Shown here in pieces: positions 56,201 through 64,000 of a DNA stretch of 64,000 nucleotides. Position 1 is the first letter of the stretch. The number at the start of each line of letters is the position of its first letter. The translations under genes were made by a program, and so were the position numbers. Origin of the DNA: Elgaria multicarinata webbii (Eukaryota; Chordata; Lepidosauria; Squamata; Anguidae); NCBI RefSeq assembly GCF_023053635.1, contig NC_086192.1, positions 14,546,001 through 14,610,000 of the forward strand, in the 5' to 3' direction. The notes below the pieces were generated by a model. It was not told the origin of the DNA. It saw only the letters and a program-made list of their open reading frames with translations, and did not search any database.

Positions 56201-57629
56201 TTTTCCTGATTCAGGAATTTCCTGACAACTGAGCATGTTTTAAGTCTGAATGCCTTCTGGATGTTGGTGTGGATGTATTTCGGTAGGCCCAGCTTCTGAA
56301 GGTTTTCGGTAAAAAAAAAATTGACGTGATGCCGGTGACTGATGTGATTAATGGAATAACTGTGACCTTTTCCTGTTGCCATAGTTCTTTAATTCCCATG
56401 CCCAGTGGTGTGTATTTTTCTCTCTTTTCCTCTTCCTTTTCTGCAACATTTTTTGGAGAGAAATGCCCGACGTTACTGCGAGTTGGCGGCTGCATCCTAT
56501 AAACAACGCAGCGCCACTGTGCAGATACTATACAAATGACCCCTGCTGAAATTTCCTTTTCAATACTAGATACAGGAGCCCTGTCCTCCTTTTCAGATGG
56601 TCACCCTACCTTAAAAGTATCGTAGAAGCGATTTCAACGGCATGCACTGTCTGTTTCCCAGAGCTTCTGTTTCCTGGGTGGGGCGTAGAACGTGTGCCAC
56701 AACTACATCCTTCACGTTCGTCTGATTTCCGCTCTGAAATTGTAACCTCCACGGGGCAGGGACTTGTCACCTTGATCACTACTCTATAAAGCACCATTGG
56801 CCCCGATAGCAGAGAGCACAGGTCTAGCACTAGCTGTTCGCCATGGTGGGTGGAGGCTAAATGGAACTTACATATTCAGAGTCAGTCTACCGCCACAAAT
56901 ATTAAGTGCTCGAAGCCATGGCCTAGAAGATGGAGGCTGCCTTCACTTCTTGCTTCCTAAAGGCACCTGGGGGCCATTTGTCCTTTGAGGGTCCTTTGGC
57001 CAGATCCGGCAGGCCTCTTCCTACGTGACAATGACGCTAATAACGGGAGATGTTTAGACCAAATCTGTGTCCGTTTTTATGACAGAGTTTTTCTCGCTTT
57101 GTGTGACGACTCCAAGGACCGTGGTACGGTTGTGGCTCAAGGGGGCGGAAAGGTAATGGATTGTATTCGTTTAGGGCGCAAAGCTATGCATGTTTCAATA
57201 GAAAAATAGTCCTACAGTCTTATGCATGTTTAGACAGAAAAAGCCCTACCATCTTATGCATGTTTAGACAGAAAAAGCCCTACCATCTTATGCATGTTTA
57301 GACAGAAAAAAAAAAAATCCCACAATGCCAACATTCCCCAGCCAGCACGGTTGGATTCACACAACACAACAACCCACGATTGAACGACAACCCACACCCT
57401 GGCTTATCGTGTCCTGTGAACCAAGCCAGCCTCACCTACCTGTGAAGGAGGTGAGGCAGAGAGTCTGCGACTGGCCCAAAGTCAACCAAGTGACCTCCCC
57501 TGGCTACGTGGCAACTAGAACCTAGATCTGCAAAGTCCCTTTCCAACACTCTAACCACTACACCACACTGTTCTTCTTTCCCAAGAGTCTGCAGAGGAGG
57601 CAGAATTCCCACCTTTCCTGACCACTGAC

Positions 57630-57672
<43 letters not shown>

Positions 57673-60600
57673 CTATCTACCTAATGTAGCTGCATAATAA
57701 TTAGGAACTGTGAGAAACCACCTTGATTATTTTAAGGGATGCTATCATACGACTTGGTACCCCGGAGCGGCTTTGCTAGTTTTTCCCTCGTCGTTGCTAG
57801 GCCTTGATCCCTCTGGCCATAGAAGGCACAGAGGGCGGCAAGATCAAAGCGTCCCACGCGCTGGCCAAGATCGCAGCCATCTCCAATCCGGACATCGCGT
57901 TCCCTGGGGAGAGGGTGAGTCGATCCGGAAGTCCTGGGAACGTCTTTAGGACACGGCAGAGATTTGGGGTGGGGTGGGGTACGGGCTGGACTCCAGGAAC
58001 TGCAGAGGGATATGAATGCGCAAAGCTGCCTTGTCCGAGGTCAACGTCTCAGTCCACCCGTCTAGCTGAGCACTGGCCATTCTGACTGGGAGCAGCTTTT
58101 GCACTTTACACGCCCTTAGAATCATAGAGCTGGAAGGGGCCTCTAAGGCCATCGAGTCCAACCCCTCGCTCAAGGCAGGAATCCACCCTAAAGCATCCCT
58201 GACGGAGGGCCGTCCGGCTGCCTCTTGAAGGCCTCTACTGAATGCCTTGTGTGTGTTGACTTTGGTTTAAGACAAGACCTTTATTAATCATTGTTGGACT
58301 ACAGTTCCCATCATCCCCTCTAGCCAGCACGGCCAATAGGGAAGGCTGCGCTCGGGTGACATTTGGATCACCCGTGTCACTCTCGTTCTAGGTGTACGAA
58401 GTCGTGCGGCCGCTGGTTAGCTTACTGAACACCGACCGAGACGGGCTACAGAATTATGAGGCTCTGCTAGGTCTCACCAACTTTTCGGGAAGAAGTGACA
58501 AACTCCGGTGAGTCACACTGACCGGCCCTCTTTGTTTGGGGAGGGGCATCACTCTGTATGTGGAACTCCCAGCCTCCAGATACTTGTACAAGGTGATCCC
58601 TCCCACGCTTTAAGAATTGCCTTAGGATATATCTCTATGTTTACATGTCTTTTCTTATTAGACGAGGTATTTTAATTTGGTGTCACTCTTTCTCCGTTTT
58701 GTTTTCTTCATACCCACTCTTTTTTCTTTATTTTCTTTATTCTGTTTATTTATTTATTACATTTTTATACCGCCCAATAGCCGAAGTTCTCTGGGCGGTT
58801 CACAAAAAAATTATTTCGAGAGGGAAAGTGACTTTGTTAATCTGTGGCAGCAAAAACACCAAAGAGACCGGTGGCATCTAAAAGATGCACCTATGCATGT
58901 TTAGACAGGAAAAATCCTCCAATCCTATGCATGTTTAGACAGGAAAACTCCTACAATCCTATGCATGTTTAGACAGGAAAACTCCTACAATCCTATGCAT
59001 GTTTAGACAGGAAAACTCCTACAATCCTATGCATGTTTAAACAGGAAAACTCCTACAATCCTATGCATGTTTAAACAGGAAAACTCCTACAATCCTATGC
59101 ATGTTTAAACAGGAAAAATCCTACAATCCTATGCATGTTTAGACAGGAAAAATCCTACAATCCTATGCATGTTTAGACAGGAAAACTCCTACAATCCTAT
59201 GCATGTTTAAACAGGAGAAATCCTACAATCCTATGCAAGTTTAGACAGGAAAAATCCTCCAATCCTATGCATGTTTAGACAGGAAAACTCCTACAATCCT
59301 ATGCATGTTTAGACAGGAAAACTCCTACAATCCTATGCATGTTTAAACAGGAGAAATCCTACAATCCTATGCATGTTTAGACAGGAAAAAACTCCTACAA
59401 TCCTATGCATGTTTAGACAGAAAAAACTCCTACAATCCTATGCATGTTTAGACAGAAAAAAATCCTACAATCCTAAAAGCCCTACAACTCAGCCAGCCAT
59501 GCTGAGTGCAGCCTGCTAGTTGCTGTAGGACCTTTTTCTGTATAAAAACGCACAAGATTGCACCCTTAACAATTGTATTATGGCAAAAGCTTCTTTTAAA
59601 AAAATTAATAAATTTGTATTTATAACAAAACAATAAGCAAGGGGGAACCGGAACCCTAACCCTAACCCTAACCCCAAAAAGCATATCCATTCACAATAAC
59701 TATGTTCAGCAATCTCCCCCCTCTTTTTACAGACTGAAGATCATCAAAGAAAAAGCCCTGCCAGACATCGAGAACTACATGTTTGAAAACCACGACCAGC
59801 TCCGTCAGGCGGCCACGGAGTGTATGTGCAACCTGGTAGTCAATAAAGAGGTACCGTGGTCCATCCCCTGACGTTGCAATTCAGCCTTCTCCAACAGGGG
59901 TGGGGGTGGGGGTGGTTCCCAATGTGTTGGACTACAACTCCCAGAATCCCCCAGCCAGCATAACTGAAAGAACTCTCAGACCATCCTCAACCCTAATTCT
60001 TGATGGGATGATTTGGTACTGCTGCCTCCTGTTAAAAAGGCAGTTAGCAGAGAAGAAGAAGAAAAAAGGCAGAACAAAGAATGAGCATTTACCAGTCCCA
60101 CATGCAGACAGGGCTAAAACAAAGAGACCACGCTCTTCCTTAGCGAAGAAGGAAAATGGTTTTACTCACAAATATTCTTGCATATAAATGCAGGTACAGC
60201 ATACAGTTTCAAGAGAGGCTGTTCAGCCCATGTTGTGTTCCTTTACACAGGCAGGAGTGAGAGAGCAAACCTGTGCGCTCCCAGCAATGGAGGAAAGTCA
60301 GAGGGAGGCGGGGAAGAAGGAAGGGGAGGTGCAGGAAGCCACGCTGTAAGCTATAGAGAGAGCCAAAGGCTAGCTAGGCCCACATTCCCATGAACTAACG
60401 TGCAGAAGAGGTTGCAATATTACCAACTTTTCTGACTAGGCAAAATTCATCTTTCTGAAGGACGCCTCCTCCTCCGCCTCTTCCAGCAGGATCTACACAC
60501 TCGCTTTTGGTTCGCACTGAAGGCGCTTGCGTGCGCCTTCAGTACGCAGTGTAGATCCCCTGCAGGGCAACCTTGAGCAACTTTGCCAACGGCATTTCCG

Positions 60601-62252
60601 ATGGCTCTTGAGGAACGGAAAGGGGGAAGGAAGGGGTAGCGTGGAGATGCTTGATATACTTTCCCCCAGAAAAGGGGTCTTTTGAATGGGGGTCCTTTGG
60701 GCCCACCCTAGCAGCTTTCAGCTATGATATACTGGTATTTTTTAATGTGTGAGCTCCTGCCTCCTTCCTCCTCCAGGTTCAGGAGAGATTCCTAGCGGAG
60801 GGGAACGACCGACTCAAACTGGTGGTACTTCTGTGCGGCGAGGACGACGACAAAGTCCAGAACGCGGCCGCCGGGGCCCTGGCGATGCTCACAGCGGCCC
60901 ACAAGAAACTCTGCCATAAGCTAACCCAAGTGGTAAGGGTCTCCTTGCGCTTGAACGTAAGCGTGGTCTCAAGCTGCCTTCACAACCGCAAACCAGTTCG
61001 TGGAGTCGTCCGGGGACTCCTGCTAACCAGCATTTGAGTATATCTTTATTGATTTATATATCGAGGGGGGGGGGTTAGGGCAACACCCCCCGCAAAGCTA
61101 CTGCAATAACCAAAGCAGTTTTAGTAGAAAGTCAAGCATACATTGAGAAGCTCTTCTAGTGACGACCTTGAGGAGAACGTTGTGGACAAGGCATACTTTT
61201 GAATCTGGTCAAGAGGGCAGGTCTCCTGCAGCTTTAACTGTTGTGATGAAGAGGGAATGTCACCTGGTGCTGCATGCATACAAATGATGCCTGCTGAAAT
61301 TCTCTTTTCTATGCAACTGTTAAAGCTACAGGAGCCCTGACCTCCTTTTCATAGGGTCACCCTATGGAAGCGGTATATAAAAGGCAGGAGCCACACCACG
61401 GCTTTATAGCAGTATTGAAGTGCACTGCAGAATCTACACTACTGCTTCATAGTGGTACTGAAGTGCACTGAGAACTGTTGATGCCCATGACCCATGTACA
61501 CCAAGCAGGATATAACACTATGAAAGCGGTTTATGGCCTGTGTCCATGGGCCCCAACAGTTGTCAGGGCACTTCAATACCGCTATAAAGCAGCTGTGTGG
61601 CTCCTGCCTTTTATATACCGCTTTCATAGTGGAATATCCTGCTTGGTGTAAATGAGCCCATACTGTTGAGTAAGAGGATTCATTCTCTAAGGATCTTGGC
61701 TCTGGGAAATTCCATTGCTGGATAGCCTAGTGCCATATCGCGTGTTGTGTGGAAGCCCTGTTTTAATTTCACGTTTAGTTGTTGCAGAAAAGCAATGCCT
61801 CAGCTACCCTAAAAGTCCTTACTGCTGGAGTGAGCTCTGTTAGGAGATGAAATTAACGTCCCGAGTTTTGACTATTACATGTTCCGTTTTGACACTTCTC
61901 TTCTAATCTTGAGCTGTTCTGCGCCGGAGCAACTTTCAGATTTTCACGCGACGTGGAAGCACCCTAACCGTTGTGATTTCTCTAGACAACCCAGTGGTTG
62001 GAGATACTGCAGCGGCTGTGCATTCACGACAGGCTGGACGTACAGCACCGGGGCCTTGTCGTCGTTTACAACTTAATCCAGGCGGACCACGAGCTGGCTA
62101 AGACGCTGGTGGAGAGCGAGATGTTGGAGATCCTGACCGTTATTGGCAAACAGGCGGACGATCCCAAGCGACAGCACGTCCTCAACGTGGCTCGCGAATG
62201 CCTCGTGAAGTGCATGGACTACGGGCTGATCAAACCTGTGTCTCAGCCATAA
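44122..62252 (+). CDS. UNC45B: UNC45B, muscle myosin chaperone, whole coding span (19 exons)
   Basis: Nineteen exons (listed separately) join in phase to 2790 nt: 929 aa plus stop, against about 931 in human. Residues 1-~115 form three TPR motifs that bind the HSP90 C-terminus. A central armadillo-like region follows, and the C-terminal UCS domain (about 510-929) binds myosin heads. UNC45B assists folding and sarcomere assembly of striated-muscle myosin II. Conserved blocks include [54 protein letters not shown] and [23 protein letters not shown]45A is excluded by the near-identity to UNC45B and by synteny with RAD51D. All splice sites are GT-AG. Confidence 0.97.
44500..44652 (+). repeat. 22-bp tandem repeat in UNC45B intron 1, 7 copies
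   Basis: Unit acttttgtaatcagtaatgc plus at, with variants acttctgtaatcactaatgc. It ends about 26 nt before the exon 2 acceptor. Confidence 0.9.
44679..44715 (+). CDS. UNC45B: UNC45B coding exon 2 (residues 55-66 plus 1 nt)
   Basis: A 37-nt exon encoding [12 protein letters not shown], part of TPR 2. Acceptor attcgcag, donor GTAGGT; the split alanine is completed by exon 3. Confidence 0.94.
44880..44977. repeat. hAT-type palindromic MITE, diverged copy
   Basis: ttggactccaactccaatca is mirrored by ttgatgggagttggagtctg. Confidence 0.6.
45225..45300 (+). repeat. L2-like LINE tail
   Basis: accgcccagagagcttcagc followed by an (AAT)n-type end. Confidence 0.7.
45310..45385 (+). repeat. Single ~33-bp unit with its parent element
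   Basis: aatccgatgcatgtttagac then ggcctacaactcccagcatg and ctccagccagcacgg. The unit here appears attached to longer, non-amplified sequence. Confidence 0.55.
45405..45775 (+). repeat. CR1 LINE 3' end
   Basis: Encodes [20 protein letters not shown] and [20 protein letters not shown], ending in the attctatgattctcag-type repeat. In UNC45B intron 2. Confidence 0.9.
45884..46059 (+). CDS. UNC45B: UNC45B coding exon 3 (residues 67-125)
   Basis: A 176-nt exon encoding [20 protein letters not shown] and on through [20 protein letters not shown] to NIQEK. It completes the TPR domain. Acceptor tccctag, donor GTAAAG. Confidence 0.96.
46421..46510 (+). CDS. UNC45B: UNC45B coding exon 4 (residues 126-155)
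   Basis: A 90-nt phase-0 exon encoding [20 protein letters not shown] then [10 protein letters not shown], the TPR-to-central linker. Acceptor gacgcag, donor GTGAGG. Confidence 0.95.
46800..47380. other. UNC45B intron 4, unclassified
   Basis: About 46805-46925 starts gtcgtttctacacgagactc and resembles a dispersed palindromic repeat. The rest is AT-rich. No exon seen. Confidence 0.3.
47375..47595 (+). repeat. L2-like LINE tail
   Basis: Starts tctcctcccaggcatttaac and ends gagagcttcggctatggggc with (AAAT)n. It ends about 80 nt before UNC45B exon 5. Confidence 0.78.
47677..47844 (+). CDS. UNC45B: UNC45B coding exon 5 (residues 156-211)
   Basis: A 168-nt phase-0 exon encoding [20 protein letters not shown] and on to [15 protein letters not shown], in the central armadillo-like region. 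Acceptor aaccag, donor GTAAGA. Confidence 0.95.
48145..48565 (-). repeat. CR1 LINE 3' end (antisense)
   Basis: Starts ttcatagaatcatagaatag. The reverse frame encodes [20 protein letters not shown] and following CR1 sequence. In UNC45B intron 5. Confidence 0.9.
49019..49187 (+). CDS. UNC45B: UNC45B coding exon 6 (residues 212-267 plus 1 nt)
   Basis: A 169-nt exon encoding [20 protein letters not shown] and on to KEDALVL. This is one of the more divergent central exons relative to human. Acceptor cgggcag, donor GTAAGT. Confidence 0.94.
49190..49779. other. UNC45B intron 6, no recognised element
   Basis: Contains a short (CT)n run near 49425-49440. No exon or known repeat was identified with confidence. 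Confidence 0.35.
49780..49950 (+). CDS. UNC45B: UNC45B coding exon 7 (residues 268-324 plus 1 nt)
   Basis: A 171-nt exon encoding [40 protein letters not shown] and on to LFVIDN. Acceptor tgtgcag, donor GTATGC. Confidence 0.95.
50025..50578. repeat. Palindromic 'aacccatgg' element
   Basis: Begins near aatccagccacgctaactaa and ends ccatgggttagcactatgtg, with internal inverted copies. Related to 20455-20850. In UNC45B intron 7. Confidence 0.6.
50580..51590. other. UNC45B intron 7, unclassified
   Basis: No gene or clear repeat identified. Short open frames lack recognisable homology. Confidence 0.3.
51595..51725 (+). repeat. LINE 3' tail (different subfamily)
   Basis: tagattgtaaacctgtgggc and gagccttttttggctgaatg then (AAAT)n, a second type of L2-like tail. 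Confidence 0.65.
52143..52314 (+). CDS. UNC45B: UNC45B coding exon 8 (residues 325-381 plus 2 nt)
   Basis: A 172-nt exon encoding [20 protein letters not shown] and on through [20 protein letters not shown] to CEEYI. Acceptor ctccccag, donor GTGAGT. Confidence 0.95.
52380..52905 (-). mobile_element. LTR-like retroelement fragment, fossil
   Basis: On the minus strand it starts TGTCATGTCC and carries AATAAA about 60 nt before its far end, an arrangement like an LTR or retroelement 3' region. Short serine- and glutamate-rich open frames are present but broken up. No partner LTR is visible in the window. Family and age are uncertain. It occupies most of UNC45B intron 8. Confidence 0.4.
52962..53262 (+). 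CDS. UNC45B: UNC45B coding exon 9, longest exon (residues 382-482)
   Basis: A 301-nt exon encoding [40 protein letters not shown] and on to KIKIRALV. It is almost identical to human in this segment. Acceptor cccttag, donor GTCAGT (non-optimal). A minus-strand LINE begins about 15 nt after the exon. Confidence 0.96.
53278..53700 (-). repeat. L2-like LINE 3' fragment (antisense) next to UNC45B exon 9
   Basis: gttaaaatactgagagaata and on encodes, in reverse, the LINE C-terminus. Further right the reverse frame reads [20 protein letters not shown]. It begins about 15 nt after the exon 9 donor. Confidence 0.8.
53877..53971 (+). CDS. UNC45B: UNC45B coding exon 10 (residues 483-513 plus 2 nt)
   Basis: A 95-nt exon encoding [20 protein letters not shown] then [11 protein letters not shown]. 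It marks the start of the UCS domain. Acceptor ttgccag, donor GTGAGT. Confidence 0.96.
54145..54420. repeat. Two-copy dispersed element, copy B
   Basis: Matches 34765-35165 over most of its length (ccctgcaaggtaggctcctg, taaggccttggtcggtaaaa). In UNC45B intron 10. Confidence 0.5.
54425..54765 (-). repeat. CR1 LINE 3' end (antisense)
   Basis: Starts aacacagaatagtagagttgg-like sequence. The reverse frame encodes [20 protein letters not shown] and [20 protein letters not shown]. Confidence 0.9.
54939..55080 (+). CDS. UNC45B: UNC45B coding exon 11 (residues 514-561)
   Basis: A 142-nt exon encoding [40 protein letters not shown] and on to ELAK. UCS domain. Acceptor ctccag, donor GTAGGG. Confidence 0.96.
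55155..55265 (+). repeat. LINE tail ending just before UNC45B exon 12
   Basis: tgcaccgctctggaatctat, agagcggtatgtgaatattg and an A-rich end (aaataaatgaatgaataaat). It ends about 20 nt before the exon 12 acceptor. Confidence 0.65.
55288..55428 (+). CDS. UNC45B: UNC45B coding exon 12 (residues 562-608)
   Basis: A 141-nt phase-0 exon encoding [40 protein letters not shown] then VPEEHPK. The acceptor (ttctacgcacag) has only a short pyrimidine run because a LINE A-rich tail ends about 20 nt upstream. Donor GTGTGG is weak. Confidence 0.95.
55595..55940 (+). repeat. CR1-like LINE 3' end (second subfamily)
   Basis: A frame reads [20 protein letters not shown], the typical C-terminus, followed by agttgctggggaacatgggt and gggctcttcggatgttttta. 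It ends about 45 nt before UNC45B exon 13. Confidence 0.78.
55987..56114 (+). CDS. UNC45B: UNC45B coding exon 13 (residues 609-650 plus 2 nt)
   Basis: A 128-nt exon encoding [20 protein letters not shown], then [20 protein letters not shown] and LA. UCS domain. Acceptor ctccctcag, donor GTAACA. Confidence 0.96.
56520..56612. repeat. 'TAGGGTGACC' transposon, right-end fragment
   Basis: acaaatgacccctgctgaaa and on to agatggtcaccctacctt. Right part of the family. Confidence 0.6.
57086..57152 (+). CDS. UNC45B: UNC45B coding exon 14 (residues 651-673)
   Basis: A 67-nt exon encoding [20 protein letters not shown] then GGK. Acceptor tatgacag, donor GTAATG. Confidence 0.95.
57185..57315 (+). repeat. 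~33-bp minisatellite, about 4 copies
   Basis: ccatcttatgcatgtttaga with agaaaaagcccta between copies. It starts about 35 nt after UNC45B exon 14. Confidence 0.85.
57425..57578 (-). repeat. tRNA-derived SINE (antisense)
   Basis: ctgcgactggcccaaagtca, ggcaactagaacctagatct (reversed B-box) and actctaaccactacaccaca (reversed head). Confidence 0.7.
57640..57668 (+). repeat. (GA)n microsatellite
   Basis: About 14 GA units. Confidence 0.9.
57801..57914 (+). CDS. UNC45B: UNC45B coding exon 15 (residues 674-711)
   Basis: A 114-nt phase-0 exon encoding [20 protein letters not shown] then [18 protein letters not shown]. Acceptor gttgctag, donor GTGAGT. Confidence 0.96.
58115..58245 (-). repeat. CR1 LINE 3' end (antisense), short
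   Basis: ttagaatcatagagctggaa, gtccaacccctcgctcaagg and ctgcctcttgaaggcctcta. Confidence 0.85.
58392..58507 (+). CDS. UNC45B: UNC45B coding exon 16 (residues 712-749 plus 2 nt)
   Basis: A 116-nt exon encoding [20 protein letters not shown] then [18 protein letters not shown]. Acceptor cgttctag, donor GTGAGT. The following intron carries the large ~33-bp minisatellite. Confidence 0.96.
58745..58808 (-). repeat. L2-like LINE tail (antisense)
   Basis: (TTTA)n then ttttataccgcccaatagcc and tctctgggcggttcacaaaa. Confidence 0.8.
58885..59475 (+). repeat. ~33-bp minisatellite in UNC45B intron 16, about 17 copies
   Basis: Unit aggaaaactcctacaatcct then atgcatgtttagac. Copies are more uniform than in the RAD51D array, suggesting recent expansion or homogenisation. 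Confidence 0.92.
59652..59675 (-). repeat. Short interstitial telomeric repeat
   Basis: AACCCTAACCCTAACCCTAA followed by CCCC, i.e. three to four TTAGGG units on the minus strand. Located 58 nt before UNC45B exon 17. Confidence 0.85.
59733..59850 (+). CDS. UNC45B: UNC45B coding exon 17 (residues 750-789)
   Basis: A 118-nt exon encoding [40 protein letters not shown]. Acceptor tttttacag, donor GTACCG (weak). Confidence 0.96.
59885..59962 (+). repeat. hAT-type MITE, single arm
   Basis: tgttggactacaactcccag then aatcccccagccagcataac. Confidence 0.6.
60485..60575. repeat. Short palindromic element
   Basis: aggatctacacactcgcttt is mirrored by cagtacgcagtgtagatccc around actgaaggcgcttgcgtgcg. 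MITE-like. Confidence 0.55.
60777..60932 (+). CDS. UNC45B: UNC45B coding exon 18 (residues 790-841)
   Basis: A 156-nt phase-0 exon encoding [40 protein letters not shown] then [12 protein letters not shown]. Acceptor cctccag, donor GTAAGG. Confidence 0.97.
61190..61365. repeat. 'TAGGGTGACC' transposon, partial
   Basis: ttgaatctggtcaagagggc and on to catagggtcaccctatgg. The left end is missing. Confidence 0.65.
61368..61645. repeat. Long inverted repeat element
   Basis: agcggtatataaaaggcagg near the left end is matched by cctgccttttatataccgct near the right. The caagcaggatata/tatcctgcttggtgt motifs are also inverted. Probably a nonautonomous DNA transposon. In UNC45B intron 18. Confidence 0.65.
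61986..62252 (+). CDS. UNC45B: UNC45B coding exon 19 and stop (residues 842-929)
   Basis: A 267-nt exon from acceptor ttctctag to TAA at 62250-62252. It encodes [20 protein letters not shown] and on to [14 protein letters not shown]. Human ends in IKPVS, so two extra residues are present here. Confidence 0.97.
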   Translation, partial: TTQWLEILQRLCIHDRLDVQHRGLVVVYNLIQADHELAKTLVESEMLEILTVIGKQADDPKRQHVLNVARECLVKCMDYGLIKPVSQP

Positions 62253-62690
62253 GGACGCAGGAAACCACGGAAATCTAAAACGCTGAGGACTAGTGAAGTG
62301 AGGGGGAGGTAGAGACTGAATATGTACAGAACAGGCATGGCAAACAAAAAACCCAGCAACATTATTTCCAAAGCTTTGAGAATGGCACACACCTACCTAG
62401 CCATCAGAATAATTCCTAGAACGTCGTTCCTTTCTTCCCATTCAAGTCCTTTGGCGTCGGGAGACGCTTCAGACGTCCGAAGCCATATTATGAAATGTTT
62501 TTGTAGAGTGCAAAAATCACCAAATTTGTCTTTGAGAGGTTTATACACATATGAAGCTCACTGTCCATGTAATGTTTTTGGCTTGTTGGAAACACAGTCA
62601 GATTTTTATATATGGAGTCGTTGGTATTGACGTGACTGTTGCTCGCTAAAGGGGGGTTGTTTATTAATAAAATAGTCACTGGGGATCCAT
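62253..62690 (+). other. UNC45B: UNC45B 3' UTR
   Basis: About 440 nt of single-copy-looking sequence follow the stop up to the poly(A) signal. The end point is set 15-20 nt after the signal. No open frame is recognised in it. Confidence 0.7.
62666..62671 (+). promoter_or_regulatory. UNC45B: UNC45B polyadenylation signal
   Basis: AATAAA 414 nt after the stop codon. A TG-rich stretch follows within 40 nt (ttgtaatttgtgtgg), as expected for a cleavage site. Confidence 0.75.
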
Positions 62691-62767
62691 TGTAATTTGT
62701 GTGGCTTTCTTCTGAATTGGTTAATAGGTTAATTGAATTGGTTAATGTCTTCTGAATTGGTTACTTG

Positions 62768-63118
62768 GAGGAGGGCCTTCTCTGCTGTGGCACCCCGGCT
62801 GTGGAATGAGCTCCCCAGAGAGGTTTGCTTGGCGCCTACATTGTTTTCCTTTCGTCGCCAGCTGAAGACCTTTTTTATTTTCTCAGTATTTTAACACCTA
62901 ATTTAACTTAAATTTAAACTCTGTTGTTTTCATTTCATATTTTAACCTATATCAATTTTTGCTGTGTGGTTTTATCCTGGTCGTGCTTTTTATATTGTAT
63001 TTGTGTTTTTAAATCGTTGGTTGTTTTATTCTGCCCTTCATGGTTTTAATTTTTGTGAACCGCCCAGAGAGCTTCGGCTATTGGGTAGTACAGAAATGAA
63101 ATAAATAAATTTTTGACA
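62768..63118 (+). repeat. L2-like LINE 3' fragment
   Basis: Encodes [20 protein letters not shown] then [19 protein letters not shown]-like sequence and a tail with gagagcttcggctattgggt. It lies just after the UNC45B 3' end. Confidence 0.8.
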
Positions 63119-63221
63119 GTAAATAAAAATGATGTCCGGAAAATATCCCACTGCAGAAGGAGATACATTTGGTATTGTCTAAGTGGAACGAAAATTCCCC
63201 CCCTTCCTTGTTTCTAGCAGT

Positions 63222-63282
63222 AAATGGCCTTCAGATGTGTTGAACTACAACTCCTATCATCCCCTAGCCAGGAGAACAGGAA
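63222..63282 (+). repeat. hAT-type MITE, single arm
   Basis: cttcagatgtgttgaactac then aactcctatcatcccctagc. Confidence 0.5.
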
Positions 63283-63474
63283 GCCAAGCAGGGTACACAA
63301 ACACTTTGTAGGCACTGGGACTTCCTTCTGAGTAAACGCACACAAACGTGGGATCAGGCTGGGAAAACCGCCGTGGGGGTTGCAAAGGGGTGCATGTACG
63401 CTTACCGGGGAGTAAGCCTCATTGATGACATGCAATGGCCGTGAGACACGTTCTGGGCTCCACAATTCAAGAAG

Positions 63475-63955
63475 GACGCAGACAAGCTGGAGCGTGTTCA
63501 GAGGAGGGCAACCAGGATGGTCAGGGGTCTGGAAACAAAGCCCTATGAGGAGAGACTGAAAGAACTGGGCATGTTTAGCCTGGAGAAGAGATGGTTGAGG
63601 GGAGACATGAGAGCACTCTTCAAATACTTGAAAGGTTGTCACACAGAGGAGGGCCAGGATCTCTTCTCAATCCTCCCAGAGTGCAGGACACGGAATAACG
63701 GGCTCAAGTTAAAGGAAGCCAGATTCCGGCTGGACATCAGGAAAAACTTCCTGACTGTTAGAGCAGTACGACAATGGAACCAGTTCCCTAGGGAGGTGGT
63801 GGGCTCTCCCACACTAGAGGCCTTCAAGAGGCAGCTGTACAACCATCTGTCAGGGATGCTTTAAGGTGGATTCCTGCATTGAGCAGGGGGTTGGACTAGA
63901 TGGCCTTGTAGGTCTCTTCCAACTCTGCTATTCTATGATTCTATGACTCCGCCCC
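63475..63955 (+). repeat. CR1 LINE 3' end, longest copy
   Basis: Frame reads [40 protein letters not shown] and [20 protein letters not shown], with the terminal attctatgattctatga repeat at the end. Best-preserved CR1 3' end in the window. Confidence 0.92.
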
Positions 63956-64000
63956 CCGGGTTTCTGTGGGGCTTGATCGCTCAGTAAACGCAAAGAAGAA

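Noticed and set aside
58885-59475. Second CRISPR-like array
   Set aside because: Same unit as the first, tandem minisatellite without spacers.
63517-63864. 115-residue frame as a host gene downstream of UNC45B
   Set aside because: It is the CR1 LINE C-terminus, nearly identical to other CR1 copies here.

Overview
The window is nuclear DNA of a vertebrate, most likely a squamate reptile (lizard). The evidence is three intron-split vertebrate genes, many CR1 and L2-like LINE 3' ends, a tRNA-derived SINE, and reptile-type palindromic MITEs. There are no bacterial operons, CRISPR arrays or rRNA genes. The gene set (RFFL, RAD51D, UNC45B) is the block known from human chromosome 17q12.

Layout. 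Positions 1-3166 lie beyond the 3' end of RFFL; they are GC-rich and I recognise no gene there. RFFL runs on the minus strand, with six coding exons between 10006 and 3167 giving 356 aa. A probable noncoding first exon sits in a CpG island near 26.36-26.6 kb, so intron 1 is about 16 kb and full of repeats. RAD51D follows upstream on the same strand, with ten coding exons between 39470 and 28357 giving 328 aa. A probable noncoding first exon and promoter lie near 40.29-40.43 kb. UNC45B is on the plus strand, with nineteen coding exons between 44122 and 62252 giving 929 aa. A probable TATA promoter and 5' UTR exon lie at about 42.96-43.07 kb, and the poly(A) signal is at 62666. RAD51D and UNC45B are head to head, RAD51D and RFFL head to tail.

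All coding exons were assembled by reading GT/AG splice sites and checking that phases join. In each gene the exon lengths sum to an exact open frame that ends at a stop codon. Comparisons with human proteins are from memory, not from a search.

The three genes have unrelated jobs: RFFL is an endosomal and membrane E3 ubiquitin ligase, RAD51D a homologous-recombination ATPase, and UNC45B a striated-muscle myosin chaperone. The rest of the sequence is mostly transposable elements and tandem repeats. These include two hAT-type MITEs with clear 8-bp target duplications, a probable Helitron, nested LINE insertions, a shared ~33-bp minisatellite expanded in two introns, and strand-biased pyrimidine tracts beside two promoters. 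I found no undescribed gene system; the most notable observations concern mobile-element structure and locus architecture.
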